In this document: positions 13,601 through 28,600 of the stretch, in pieces
Numbering within the stretch: the stretch's first letter is position 1
Layout: the number at the start of each line of letters is the position of its first letter
Assembly (NCBI GenBank): GCA_002746535.1
Contig: NVWA01000013.1
Span: 1-64,000, forward strand
Reading direction: 5' to 3'
DNA length: 64,000 bases
Source: Planctomycetota bacterium
GTDB lineage: Bacteria > Planctomycetota > GCA-2746535
Notes under the pieces: model-generated
The model's database searches: none
What the model was told of the DNA's origin: nothing
Seen by the model: only the letters and a program-made list of their open reading frames with translations
Position numbers and translations under genes: made by a program

Positions 13601-16600
13601 CCCCCTTCAGCAGCGGCAGTAATCAAAACATTGCCTCTGGCCTCATAGGTACCTGCGCCACCCATACGTCCCAAATTGTGGGTCATGGACCCTAAGATAA
13701 TCAAGGTATCACCAGCGGCAATATAAGTACCTGAACTTAAACTATTTTCTGAAAAAATCACATTATTTAATGATAAAGTTGTATTGATGTCAATCACATC
13801 ATTTCCATATGGCTCAAACTCTACCGTACCACTATTATGAGTAAAGGTACCACCAGTGATCATAAAAAAGTCACTATCGGCACCACTAGAACCATAATTA
13901 ATTGTTAATGTTCCACCTGGGGCAGTGAAAGCACCTGAGTCTAATCTGAATTTATTGACTAAGACATCACTACTAGTACCTGTAGGCATGCTAACTGTAT
14001 CAGAAGGTTTGTTAATATGAATACCAGCCGTATCTCCACCATTTAATGTAATTGTCTGATCACCGGCCACAAGAAATTCTATGGTACCATTACCACCTTC
14101 AGCAGTGGATTCAATAATAACATTACCACGGGCTTCAACAGTACCAGGGCCATTAAGTTGACCCGTTTTATGTGTCAAAGTACCTAAAACAATAATCGTA
14201 TCACCAGTAGCAATTGAAGATCCTGATATGGCACTTTGCTCAGAAAAAATTACATTGTTCAGCGTTAAGGAGACTTGAACATCAATGGTATCTATGGCAT
14301 AAGGCTCAAATTCCATCGTACCACTATTATGATTAAATGTTCCACCTGATATTAAGAAGTAGTCTGCATCAGGGCTATTTGTACCTCTAATTACTTTCAT
14401 TGTAGCCGAAGTCGTCGTAAATATCCCTCCAGATAAATTAAACTTACCGGACGTAATTGTAATGGCAGCATTGCCACCGGCAAAACCACCACCAGCTTGA
14501 ACCCAATTACTGACACCGACATCTACGACATTAGCATTTTGACTGATAGTACCAGTATAAGTTAATCGAATGTCCATCCCTAAAATATCAACGGCAGCAT
14601 CGATGTTACAATCTAGTACTGACTGATCAGTAAAGATTGCCACATCTCCATTACCTGGAACAGCACCACCTTGCCAGTTAGATCCAGTATTCCAATCGCC
14701 GGTACCACCTAACCAGGTGAAGTCTTCGATCAAGCCAAACCAGTTTTGGTTGTTGCCTAAGTCTTTTGAGCCAACGGCTGATACAACAGTACCGCTATTA
14801 GCATTACTATATTTCACGCTGACATTATCGGTTAATCCGGAGGTACCATTCAAGGTTAAGTACCAATCAGAAGAGGCATCGGCAACACTTCGTAAAACTG
14901 CTTGTGACCCAGATGTACCGCTGGCACTTAAAGTACCGCCCGTATTAATCGTAATCGTGCCGCCAACAGTAAACTCGTGTGTTTTGCCAGCACCGAAAGT
15001 TAGGTTATAAAATGTCTCCGCTAAGTTATTAACAAGGGCTGTATTACCACTATCATAATAAGTCACGGTTGAGCTTGTCGCAGCTAAAAAGAAACTAGCA
15101 TTTAAATCGGCATTGTCGGTTGTACCATTTATTGTTAATGTTTCAGAGCCTTTTAATTTCAGGCCATCAAAAACAGTAAAGTTATTACTTAATAAGTTAA
15201 AACCACCCAGATCTAATGTACCACTCAAGACAATTACATCTTGGCTAGTCGCGTTCCAATCAGCTGTAGAAGCGAGGGTTAAGGTACCTGATGATTTATT
15301 GATCAGGATATCGCCATCTGGCTCATCACCACCATTATCCGTATAGGTTTGATCATTTGTTCCTGTGAAGGTGAGGGTAGCCAACCCTGCAGCAGCGGTA
15401 GTGGCAATGACGACATCACCTTGCACATCAAAGGCGCCATGTAAATCCCCATCGGTGTGGGTGAAAGTATTCGTAATTACAAGCTTATCACCTGAGGCAA
15501 CAACTAATTCCCATTGATCGTCACCGTTACAACCCGTTTCTACAATGGCTGCTTCGAAATCATATAAAGAAAGGGATGAATCAACATCAATCGTAAAGGT
15601 ATAGGAATTACAACTTCCTACAGACTGATTAAACTTCACCAAACCGTTATTGTGACTAAAGGTTGTACCTGCAGCAACATTAAATAGTGTTTGGCTACTA
15701 CCTGAAGGAGAAAAAATTGAAAAGGTACCGCTCGGAGCTGTAAAATTACCTGCCAGTAGGCTAAAGCCAGTAACACTAAAATCTGTTGTGCCGCCCGCTG
15801 GGGCCACATTGCCTGAAGCCTTATTAATAACAATTTTTCCAGTGCGACCACTCGTGAATGTATAATTTTGATCTGTCGTTCCAGAAAGAGTTAGCGTGCC
15901 AAGCAATCCAAAATTAACTGTAGCGGCAGTACCAATAATTACATCACCATAGACTTCCCAATTGCCACTGATAACAGCAGAATTATGCGTAAAATCACCA
16001 GCCGCAATAATGGTATCACCAGAAGCTACCGCTAAGTCAACTTCATCTAGGCCATTACAACCACCATCAACAAGGCTAATAATAATATTATTCAAAGTCA
16101 ATGTCGTATCAACATCTATTGTAAAGGTTTCGGAATCACAACCAGAGCCTAAGTTTCTTGAGTCAAACTCAAAGGTACCACCGTTATGGTCAAATGTCAC
16201 TCCTGCACCTACGGTCAAGACAGTCTCGGTAGTCGTTTGACGTCCAATGGAAGTTGTACCTTGAGTGGCAATAAATGTACCACCACTAAGAGACACCGTA
16301 CCATTAATTGTGACGTTTATTGTACTATTAGAACTACCAACAAAACTTCCCAATGCTTGCATCCAGCCACTAGCTCCAATCGTTAGAGCGTTTGCATTTT
16401 GACTGATGGTACCAGTATAAGTTGATCGTATATCCATACCCAATACATCGATGGCCGCATCGATATTACAATTAGCGGTTGAAACAAACGTATAGATAGC
16501 AACATCAGCTGTCCCAGGGACAGCACCACCTTGCCAGTTACCACCGGTATTCCAATCGCCGGTGCCACCTAACCAGGTAAAATTATCTGGCGTTGAAAAT

Positions 16601-19600
16601 AACCATTTAATGGTGTTGCCAGAGTCAATACTGTTTTGACCCGTTAGATCGATAAAGGTTGCATTAATATTATTAGAGTCAATCACATCCACGTAATCAA
16701 TGATTCGTGTCCCTTGAGGATCAATAGACCATTGCGAACTTGGCGTGCTAGAAACTAAACTAATTAAGTCATCAACATCAAGACCATCAAGTGTCCAAGT
16801 ATTGGTGATAATTTGTGTCTTACCCGCTTCAAAAGTTAAAATAGAATTGGTACCATTATTGGTTGTTTCGACTTTCGATAAATTATAGAAAGTATTCGTG
16901 CCGAAGATTCCTTGGTGAACACCATCTAAGGCAACTGTACCATTTCTAGAAACAAATATGGCAGCATCATTTTTTGTCCATGTGCCAGCCAGTGTAATGC
17001 CATAATTAGAAACACTCACATCAACTGTACCGGCCGACATGGTAAAACTACCATTGATATCTAAAGCGCCGGTTAAGTTCCAAGTGGAACTCGATCCATT
17101 GACGATTAAGTTATTAAAGCTGGCACCATTCAGAAGACTGTTGCCGGTTTTACCAACCCCATCTAAGGTTACAGTACCAGCTCTTGGATTAAAAGTATCA
17201 GAATTCAAGAAGCTACCTTCTAAGGCGATAGCAAAGTCCGAAGCGGTTACGTCGAGGGTACCAGCTGTAATTGTCAAGTCACCATCTAAATCTAAAGCTG
17301 AACTCAATGAAAAAGTCGTGCCAGCATTATTAACGCCTAAACTAGAATAGAGATAACTTGGTATAGTAACCGCACTATCATCATCATTACCGGTATAAAT
17401 AATTTCAGAGCCGGCATTGACCACAATCGTACCATTACCTGTTAGAGTAAAAGTATCGCCCCCTAATGCGAGAGTACCAGCTAAGGTAAGTGATGATAGA
17501 TTATCAATACTTAAGCCTGTAGTGGTGCTGTTGGCTAAGGGACTATTAGCTCCTAAAATTGATCCTGTTTCGATAATCAAAACACCAAAGTTTTGTATAA
17601 TAATAGCTCCCACACTTGTATCAGAGACACTTGAATTAATGATCGTTGCAACACCAGGTTTATTTTTACCATTGTTATCAATGATAAGATCACCTTCACC
17701 ACTACTGTGATCAGCGTCTTCTAAATAAATCGTACCGGCGGCACCGACAGAACTGCCATCACCACCGTAAGCATGAATTGTAAAACCAAAGGTCAAGGCT
17801 TCTGAAGCTGAACTTCTCAAAGCAATACGACCACCACCGCCACCTTGAATACCTGAGTTACCATTGCCATCAGCGGCAAAGTCTCCGGATCCAATAAAGT
17901 CGCTTGCGGTAATATTAATGGAACCACCCGCACCATTTGTAGCACCATGATTAGCATTAGCACTGACAGTACCATTGTTAGTAAAAGTACCACTTGCTAT
18001 AATATAAATGGAACCGCCTCCGTGGGAATCACCCGTCGCTCCACTACCTAAGCTAATAGGATTATTTACGGAGCCATAGGGGATTTCATCATCATTGCCA
18101 GGCTCACCACCATGTGAAGCGCCCTTAAGACTATTTGAAGGAGCACCTGGGCCGGCTTGATTGTGGAAACCTGTACCTTCTGCCAGTAATTTTCCGCCGG
18201 CCTGAACATCCATACTTGTAATATTTAATACTGATGAACTACCTTCTCCATTATTCGCATAAGGATTACCATCAATTTCTAAAATACCACCACTTTGAAT
18301 AATGATCGCACCAAAGGTGTAGTCGCTGGTATCATCCGAACCAAGTCGATAAGATTGACCTGAAGCGATGGTCCATGTGGATCTTTTAGCAGCGTTCAAA
18401 TAAATGGTGCCCGCATAACCAGAACCGCTACTGCCAACGGTAATACGACCACCGGCAACAATCAAAGCCCCTGTATAATTATCTGTGGTGACACCACCCA
18501 GACCAATTCGACCACCACCGCCCGCATGAAATTGAGAGCTCGTGCCCCCATTGGCCTCAATCGTACCTGAACCAGCCAAGATATTGGCCGTAATATTAAT
18601 ACTACCACCAGCAGTACCATAATTGCTATCTTCACCATTGGCTGAAATTGTACCGTTGATCGTAACGGTACCAGAGGCATTGATAATTACGGCACCACCA
18701 CCATTATAACCATTATTATGCCCACTACCCAAGGCAATAGGATTAGCAAAAGAACCATAAGTAGCATCATTGTTTCCTGAGCCATGACCACCATGGGTTG
18801 AACCACTATTACCAGTAGCAGCACCTGGCCCTTCTCCCTTACCAAAGCCTAGTAAATTAGCACTCAAAATACCACCGGCTTGCACATCTAATGTTGTAAC
18901 ATTCAGCGTAAAAGCAGTGCCATCCGAACCATTTAGACCAGGGTTACTATCGATTTCTAATACACCGCCACTTTGAATAGTGATGGTAACAAAGGTATAG
19001 TCATTACTATCATCCGAACCTAATCGGTAGCTTTGGCCACTTGCAATTGTCCATGTCGTTCTCTTGGCTGCATTCAAATACAATGTACCAGCATGGCCTC
19101 TTCTACCAGGACCTTCTTCCCCAAACACTTCCAACTTACCTGTAAAATTATCTGTCGTGACCCCATTTAAACTGATCCGACCGCCACCACCACCAGCATA
19201 CTGAGTACTCGCACCAGCGCTAGCACTAATATGACCGGCACCAGCTAAAATATTGGCTGTGATATTAATCGAACCACCGGAACTACCATTGTTATCACCC
19301 AGACCATCTGCCGATACAGTACCATTGACTGTCATCGTATTTGTTATCACAAAGATAATAGCGCCACCACCAAAGGCATCAGCACCACTACTTCCCAAAG
19401 AAACCGGGTTTGAGATAGAACCATAGGTAGCATCCGCATTACTGCCCCCACGCCCCCCGTGGGTAGCGCCCTTATCACCATCAGATCCACCTGGCCCAGC
19501 CTTGGTATCAAAGCCTTCACCGTTGGCAGAGATAGTACCATTAACTGTTAAAGAATTGGCCGTAATTGTTTGACCAGCCCCATCGCCAGCGGTCGAAGAT

Positions 19601-22600
19601 CTTCTCACAGTCAACAATCCATTACTGCCAACCGACAGATCACCTGTGGCTGTAATTGAACTGACGGCATCTAAATCGGTTAAGAATTCACCCGCATCTA
19701 TCGTAAGATCCACGACATTTATACTATTGCCTAGGGTGACAGTACCTGCAAAACCTGAGTTCAGATTAATCACACCAACCGTTGCAATATCCCAAACAAT
19801 ATTATCGCTGGTTGAATCAATGATCGCACGGTCACCTACCCCTGGAGCAGAACCACCAATCCAGTTGGCATCCGTAGAAGCATTGTCATTGCCACCACCA
19901 CTGTTCCAAATGATATCATTATAAAATAGCCAGTTAGTATTGTTGCCGGAATCGGTAGATCCAATCGCGGCAACAATTGTACCGCTACTAGCATTACTAT
20001 ATTTCACGTTGACACCATTCGCAATAGTAGATGTTCCATCCAATGTTAAATTCCACACAGATGAAGCATCACCAACACTTCTCAAAATTGCTTGTGAACT
20101 AGAAGTTCCATCTGAACTTAAAGTCCCGCCGGTATTAATCGTGATCGTGCCGCCCACAGTAAACTCGTGTGTTTTGCTGGCACCAAACGTTAGGTTATAA
20201 AAAGAGTTTGACAGATTATTAACAACGGCGGTATTGCCACTATCATAATACGTCACTGTTGAATTCGTCGCACTCAAAGTAAAGCTACCATTCACATCAG
20301 CACTAGTTGTGGCACCATTGACAGAAATTGTCTCAGAACCCTTCAATGTTAAACCAGCATAGACGGTAAATTTATCTTCAACCGTTAAATCAAAACCAGC
20401 CAAATCAAGAGTACCATCAAGGATCAACAAATCTTGGCCGGATGTATTAAAAGTCATGTTAGTTGTAGCAGTAACGACTCCAGCCGTTTTATTAATTGTG
20501 ACGGTGCCTGAAGGAACAACACCAGCACTATGCGTAAAGGACTGGGCATTCGTACCACTCATTGTTACCTTAAGACTACCACCAAAGATTTTAGCAGAGT
20601 TGATTGTGTAGTCACCCTCCAGATTGATTGTTCCAGTATTAACTCTTATTTCTTCGATATTTGTAGTGCCAGTTAATGTTAAATCTCCTAACACAGTTAA
20701 GGCGCCTGTTGTTGTTAAATTGTAATTAAGGTGCTCATTCTGATCTCCAGATAAACCACCTAATCCGGTAAATTTTAAGTTATATAAAGACAACGCTGTG
20801 GATACAATAAAAGTTCTTGTGGAACTAGCCCAAGGAATCGTTGTATGCGTCATGCTTAAAGTACCATTATTGTGGGTATAGGTACCAGCTGTATATCGGA
20901 AGTTATCATCTACTTTAAATTCACCAACGGGAGCTCCAAAGACACCTGTGGTTAAAGTAAAATCACTACAATAGAAGTTTGATCCAGAACCTTCGGCTAA
21001 GGCACCGCCACCTGTTTTTGCTATCTCTAGGTTAGGTAATTTACCTTGGGTATAGTTATATAAAGCATTTGAAGAGCCTGTCGCTATTAAAGTACTTGAG
21101 CCACCTAGTAAACCTTCATAGTTTACTACTATATCCCCTGCAAACTCTACGACTCCTGATCCCTGTATTAATACATTCTGAAAATCATTACTAGTTGATT
21201 TCCCAACCGTAAGAGTTCCATTAACAGTTACGATACTACCTGCATTTACATTAAGTCTCAATACCTCACCATTGATTGATGATAGTTGAGCATGACCACG
21301 CATTTTGAAATTATATAATTCTACTGTACCCGTAAAATAGCGTTGTGTAGTTGTCCAAGTAGGGGAGCGTGGGTCCCAATCAATTGTAGATGTACTAGCA
21401 TTGAATGTTGTTGAAATATTAATATCACCGTAAACCTTAATGGTACCTGACCCAGCATTGATTATCCCTGCACTGGCAATGAAATCATCAACATTACTAT
21501 CGTTACCTATGGTCATGGTTCCAGTTGTGGAATTAAAAATCCCACCGCTAATATTAACATCACCTAAAGAAGTAATGGCTACAGTCCCACCATCAAAACC
21601 ACCACCGGCTTGAAGCCATCCGCTAGTGCCAATGGTTAAAACATTGGCATTTTGGCTAATCGTACCAGCGTAAGTTGATCGTATATCAAAACCTGCCACA
21701 TTAACGGCAGCATCTATATTACAATCTATCACTGATTGATCAGTAAATATGGCGACATCACTACCACCGGGCACAGCGCCACCTTGCCAGTTAGAACCAG
21801 TATTCCAATCTCCGGTGCCACCTAACCATGTGAAATCTTCTACCAAACCAAACCAGTTTTGGTTATTGCCGGAATCTTTTGAACCGACAGCTGAAACTAC
21901 TGTGCCGCTGTTAGCATTACTATATTTCACATCAACATTATCAGTTAAAGCTGAAGTACCATCTAACGTTAAGTACCAATCAGATGAGGCATCAGCAACA
22001 CTTCTTAGTACCGCTTGGGATCCCGAAGTGCCACTGGCACTTAAAGTTCCGCCGGTGTTAATCGTAATCGTGCCACCAACCGTAAACTCATGTGTCTTAC
22101 TAGCACCAAAAGTAAGATTATAAAATAAATTTGAAAGATTATTAACTACGGCTGTATTACCACTGTCGTAATAAGTTACCGTTGAGCTTGTTGAAGCTAG
22201 TGTAAAGTTTGCATTCACGTTGGCACTTGTTGTAGTGCCGTTAACCGTAATGGTTTCAGAACCTTTCAAGGTTAATCCATCGTAAACAGCAAAGTTATTC
22301 AATACCGTTAAATTAAAACCGGCTAAATCCAAGGTACCATCTAACACAGTTAAATCTTCAGATGCTTGGCCTAAATAATTCCCTTGTAAAGTAACGGTGC
22401 CACTAGTTTTATCAATGATAAAATAACCTTTGGGCATGGTGTAACCATTCGTATAAATATTTTGAGCCTGCGTACCATTCATCGTTATGTCAAGAGTGTC
22501 TGCGGCTGTACAGTTAATATTAGCAATAGTAAAATCACCTGTAATTTCGACTATTCCCTTAAAGCTTCTATTACTAATTTCATCAAGAACCATGTTTTTA

Positions 22601-25600
22601 CAGACGACCTTATTGGCAGCATTAATCGTTGTATGGCCATGCATTCTAAACTCATTGACAATTGTCCAATCGCCCTCTAAATTATGGGAAGCATTAGAAT
22701 TACCCTGCTTGACGTTGATGCTGTAATAAATTATGCTAGCTCCACTACTGGAGCTTGATGTCGCATTACCTGACAATTCTATATATTTATTATTATGAGA
22801 AAAAGAATTAGCCGTCGTATAATTCCAAGTAACAACTCTAATATCATCCGACAAGCTAACATCACCCGTTGAATTAATGACAAAGGATGGGCTTTCATAA
22901 CTGCCTGAATCACCCCCAATAGATTGAGCACTCGTACCATTTACCGTTATAACTGTAGTGCCTGTGCTACCTCCATTAACGTTAATATAATTTCCTTTTA
23001 AGTTAATAAAGGCACTTTTAAGCTGGCCACTATTATGAAATATATCGCCATTCACTGTGACAGTACCTAAACTAAAGTCAATATAGGAATTTGGATTTCC
23101 ACAACTCAAATCTAAATGTTGTAAAGTAATATTATCTAAAATATGTATCAAGCTATTAGAGGAAATTTTTAAGGTACCACCATTATGAGTAAAGGTTCCG
23201 CCTGTGATAGTAACGATGTTTACATCTAATGTGCCGGCAGTAGAAATATAAATACCGCCAGTCAAATTAATCGTACCATTCATTAAAATAAGGGATCCAG
23301 CGGCTGAGCCAATAAAACCACCTCCGTCTTGTATCCAATTGCTAGCACCAATATCAATGATGTTAGCATTTTGACTTATCGTACCTGCATAAGTTGATCG
23401 AATATCCATTCCGAGAATATCTACGGCGACATTGATATTACAATCCGTTGCTGAAACTGTAGAGAAGATGGCAATATCACTTGAACCTGGTACGGCACCA
23501 CCTTGCCAGTTGGCGCCCGTATTCCAATCACCATCGCCACCTAACCATGTGAAATCGGCTTCGACAAAAACCCAATTAATATTATTACCAGAATCAGTTG
23601 AGTCAGCTGCAGTGACAGCATTGCCGGCACTAGCATCACTGTAAATAACATCGATCAAATTAATCGTGCCGACAGAACCTTGCAAATTAAGCGCCCATTT
23701 TTCACCGGCGTTTGAAGAAAGTAAATTCACGCGATCATCAACCCCTAGCCCTGTCAAATTCAAAGTACCATCTATGCGCGTTACTGAAGTTGCCTCAATT
23801 GTTAAGGTAACATCCGTACTATCAGATACTAAATCAGCAAAAGTAAAATTAAAGAAAGTCGTTGAACCATTTAATAATTGAGTGGTACCATCAAAGGTTA
23901 CGGTACCGGCTTGATCAATGAAACCAGCAACACCAGCATAGTTAGACCAATCTCCGGCTATCGTAATAGCGTGATTCGAACCACTCACATCAAGAATTCC
24001 TGAGAGTATATCTAAGTCGCCATTGATATCTAAGGTTTCACCAAGAGTAAATGTTGGAGCACTTGTAATACCATCGGCATATTTACCTGCGGCAAGTGAG
24101 GCTATTTCAGTAGCACTTAATACACGGCTATAAATACGAACATCGTCAACACCACCATCCAATTCTTTTGAACCAGTAGTTTTTGGTTTACCAATATACA
24201 GCGAATCTGAAGTAGGGCTTGCGCTGATACTTGTTGCCGTGACAGTACTCATTGGACTATTAGCGTCTTCAACACCATCAATGTACATCCTAAGTCCTGA
24301 ACCATCATTGCCTTTATAAGTAAAGGCTATATGATGCCAGTTATTATCAGATGAAGAATTGCTAGCTGCTTCAAGCCTAACTTCTGATGCACCCGTTATC
24401 ATAATACTAAAGGTATTCGTTCTCCCAGAATTATTGGCTGATTCGTCTCTCCAAAATAGTAATTTCGTCCCACCAGTAAAAGTTCCTTTAGACATCAAAG
24501 TACCATCATCAGTTAAATCATTCACTTTTACCCACATGGCTACCGTTAATTCTGTTGCTCCATCTATGGCGTCAATATCACCGAAATCGATATAATCATC
24601 GGCACCATCTAATTCAATACTATAAGGATTTGTGAATTTGATTGCAGATGGCACATCATCAACCCAGCTAGCACCACTTTTCAATGTACCATCATTACCG
24701 TTGCCACTAAGGTCTTTGACCGTATAGCCACCGTCAAATTTCCAATGAGCGATAAGACCATTTTCTGTGGGGTCTTCAATTTGTAGATTATTGACAGAAC
24801 CACCAAGGGTAAGTGTTTGACTCGTTGCGCCATTGATAATAATGGTACCTTCATGAGTATCCAACGTGCCACCGGCAGCAGCATCAACGATTGTTCCGGC
24901 AAAGATAGTGAAATCAGCAGAAGTATCATTTACATCTTCTACATCTAACTCACCTGCCGTTATGGTTAAGGCCCCATCCACATTTAAGATATCTGCCAAT
25001 GTCCAAACACCGCCTGATCCATTGACTACTAAATTATTAAAAGATTCCCCTCTAGATAAAATAGATTTACCAGAACTCGTACCCGTTAAATTAACGGTAC
25101 CTGATTGTGGAATGAATATACCACTATAATTCAACCAGTTTCCTTTTAGATTAACGGCATAATTACTACTACTAACATCTAGAGTACCACCAAGCAATGA
25201 TAAATCACCATCCACATTTAAACCCGAACCTGCTAAAGTAAATGTTGCTGAAGATGCCCCCGGTTGATTTCCAACACCTACGGCAATAATTTCTTCCAAG
25301 CTAAGGGCTCTACTATAAACGCGAACTTCATCTATTTGCCCATCGAACATTCCAGACAAAGTCGAAGATCCGTTTGTTGTTCCACTACCAATCTGAATGA
25401 TATCATCTGTATTGGCATCACCTGGAGAATTATGTGTATCCTTCGATATATATTTACCATTTACATAAAAAGAAACATCATTAGTACTATCCATAATGGC
25501 TGCAACATGCATCCAACTTCCTGCCACAAATAAAGTGCCACTTGTATCGTAATCTTTTTCTCCATAAGTCGTAAATCTTAAACCAGAGTTTCTAATAGAA

Positions 25601-28600
25601 AAGGAGAAGCCATTACCTGTAATATCCCTCGAAGCACTAATGATATTAAAACTTCCCGATACATCGTTTGGTTTAATCCATGCCATTACGGAAAAATTAC
25701 TAACAAGATTTCCCAATACTGGCGTTTTTCCAATTTCAATGTGATCATCTGTATTATCAAAATCCATAGAGAAGTTATTCGAATTTTTAGACGTCGTTGC
25801 ACCAGCTGTCCAGTCACTAGAAGCGTCCATGGTTGTCATGGTACCTACTTGTCCATATCCTGAAAGATCACTAACTGTTAAATTGGTGCCGCCTTGATCT
25901 CCGATTTCAAAGTTCCAGTAACCAACTAAACCATCATTCAATTTTAAATCATAAAAACGTGTGCCGGCAGAACTAGTAATTGTGTGGGTGCCACTACCAT
26001 TCATCATCACTAAACCATTTGTTTGGTTGAAGGTACCACCTGTATGAGTAAACGAATCACTTAACGTTAGCATTTTGCTATTTAAATCAAATGTACCACC
26101 ACCCATTATGAATGCACCTGTCACTTCAAGATCATAATTCAACGTAATTATGCCTGGATACGTTGCACTAATCGACATACTTGCTAGGTCAATCCCAGCT
26201 ACATCTAAATTAACATCTCTGGTACCGGGCATAGTAAAGTAAGCTGGATCACCATCACCTGGTGCTGCACCCCCTTGCCAGTTACTTCCTGTGGACCAGT
26301 TTGAATCGGTTGTACCAAGCCATGTAAAAGTACCTACAAAGACCCATTTAGTATTATTGCCATTATCAACCGAACCAAAAGCATTGACGGTATTTCCTGC
26401 ATTAGCATCACTTCGTTTTACTTGGACTTTATCGGTAAGATTTGAAGTCCCCTGCAAATTTAATTCCCAATCAACCCCAGCATCAGCGACACTTCGTAAG
26501 ACTGATGGGCTGGCAACTGTACCGACTGAATCAAGAACACCGTTGACTAAGATACCGTTACCACCTCCAGTGGCAAACTCATGGGTTTTCCCTATTCCAA
26601 AAGTTAAGTTGTAAAATGTTTGAGAAAGATCTGTCACAACCGCTGTGACTCCATTATCATTATAAATCACCGTTGAGCTCGTGCCACTTATGGTTGTGGT
26701 GGTAGTCGATAATGTTTCAGAGCCTTTTAATGTGAACTGGTCGTAAACAGTAAAGACATCAGCGACGGTTAAATCATAACCAGCCAAATCTAAGTTACCA
26801 TTCACGACCGAAATATCTGCTCCGGCTTTTGTCGGTGCCCAGTTGGCACTTAAAATCACATTGCCACTTGCTTTATTAATTGTGATGTTACCAGGTAGTT
26901 TAGAACCTGATACCATTTGATCACCAGTTCCATTTATAATTGTATTCGCAGTACCACTAAGAGATGCATCAGCTGATAAAATATCACCTTGCAAGATTAG
27001 ATCAGCTCCGCTTAAAGTATTTTGTGATGAAATATCACAAGTTCCAGTAACTGTAAGGTCTCCGACTAAAGTTGTTGTATTCGAAGAACCGCTATCCATT
27101 CTAAAGCTGCCAAATTTATAGGAGCCACTTGTGATTGTTTTATTGGTGCCAGAGCCATTTTGTCCGGCGGTATAATAATAGATACCCTGATCTATCGTAC
27201 CCGTAATATATTCGAAATTTCGCCCAACCCTAACATCGCTCAAGAAGGTCAAGGTGCCACTAGCTTTATTTACTGTCATGGTAGTCATCATGGCATCTGA
27301 AACTGTGGCTGTGATTGATTGCGCCCCAGTACCATCAAATGTAATTCCTCCAGTACCCGTCAAGCTAGTATCTTGCAGATCAGTGTTGCCGCGAACGAAT
27401 ATAGTACTACCAGAAAGGGAGCTCGCACCTTTAAGGGTAAAGAGCCCTTCTATGATCAAATCACTAACCAGCGTTACCGTTGGGCTTGCGCCTTTATCAA
27501 TTGTAAAAGCGTTAAAGGTATTCGTATTAAAGTCAAGGATGATACTGCCACCTGAATCAACTTGAAAGGTACCTCCATTGTGGGTAAAAGCTCCAGTAGC
27601 GAAAGTACCACTGCCACTAAGCTTTAAATTGTCGGATGTGCTTAAGAAGGTACCCGCAGAAACGTCTATTTTCCCATTGATATCAATTTCTAAAGTACCA
27701 CCAACAAAAGCACCACCAGCTTGTATCCAATCGGATGAACCAACATCAATGACAAAAGCATTTTGAGTGATGGTTCCTGTATAACTAGAATTAATAACAA
27801 ACCCTTGCACATTGACCGTTGCATTTATATTACAACTAGTCGCTGTTATAGAAGAAAAAATTGCCACGTTACCACTGCCGGGTACAGATCCACCTTGCCA
27901 GTTCCCAGTAGTACTCCAATTACCATCACCACCTAACCAAGTAAAGTTTGGAACTGCTACTAGACCGACCCAATTAGTATTGTTGCCATTGTCTATAGAA
28001 CCCGTAGCTAAAACGGCAAAAGCTCCACTACTAGCATCACTTCTTTTAACTTCAACCTTATCAGCTAAGGTCGAACTACCATTTAATGTTAATTCCCAAT
28101 CAACGCCTGCATCAGCAATACTTCTTAATGAAGATGGGGAAAGCGAAGAGCCATCGGAGCTCAATGTACCATTGACGGTAATGCCATTGCCTCCGCCAGT
28201 TGCAAACTCATGAACTTTTCCAGCACCTAAAGTAAGGCTATAAAATACTTGCGCTAAGTCTGTCACAACCGCCGTATTGCCACTATCATAATAAGTCACG
28301 ATTGAGCTTGTGCCGCTAATTGTTGTGGTGCTTGTCGTAATTGTTTCAGAACCTTTTAATTTTAACCCATCAAAAACGGTGAAATCATTAACAACAGTAA
28401 AGTTATAACCTGCTAGATCTAAGGTTCCGTTAAGTGTGATAAAATCTTGACCCGATTTATTTAAAATACAATTAGCTGCTAAGGTAACTGTTCCGCCGGT
28501 TTTATCTATCGTGAAGACACTACCAGGAACATCGCCAGTTGTGGCTGTGATATTTTGATCACTCGTGCCAACTAATGTGATTAAAGTAGAACCACTTGAC

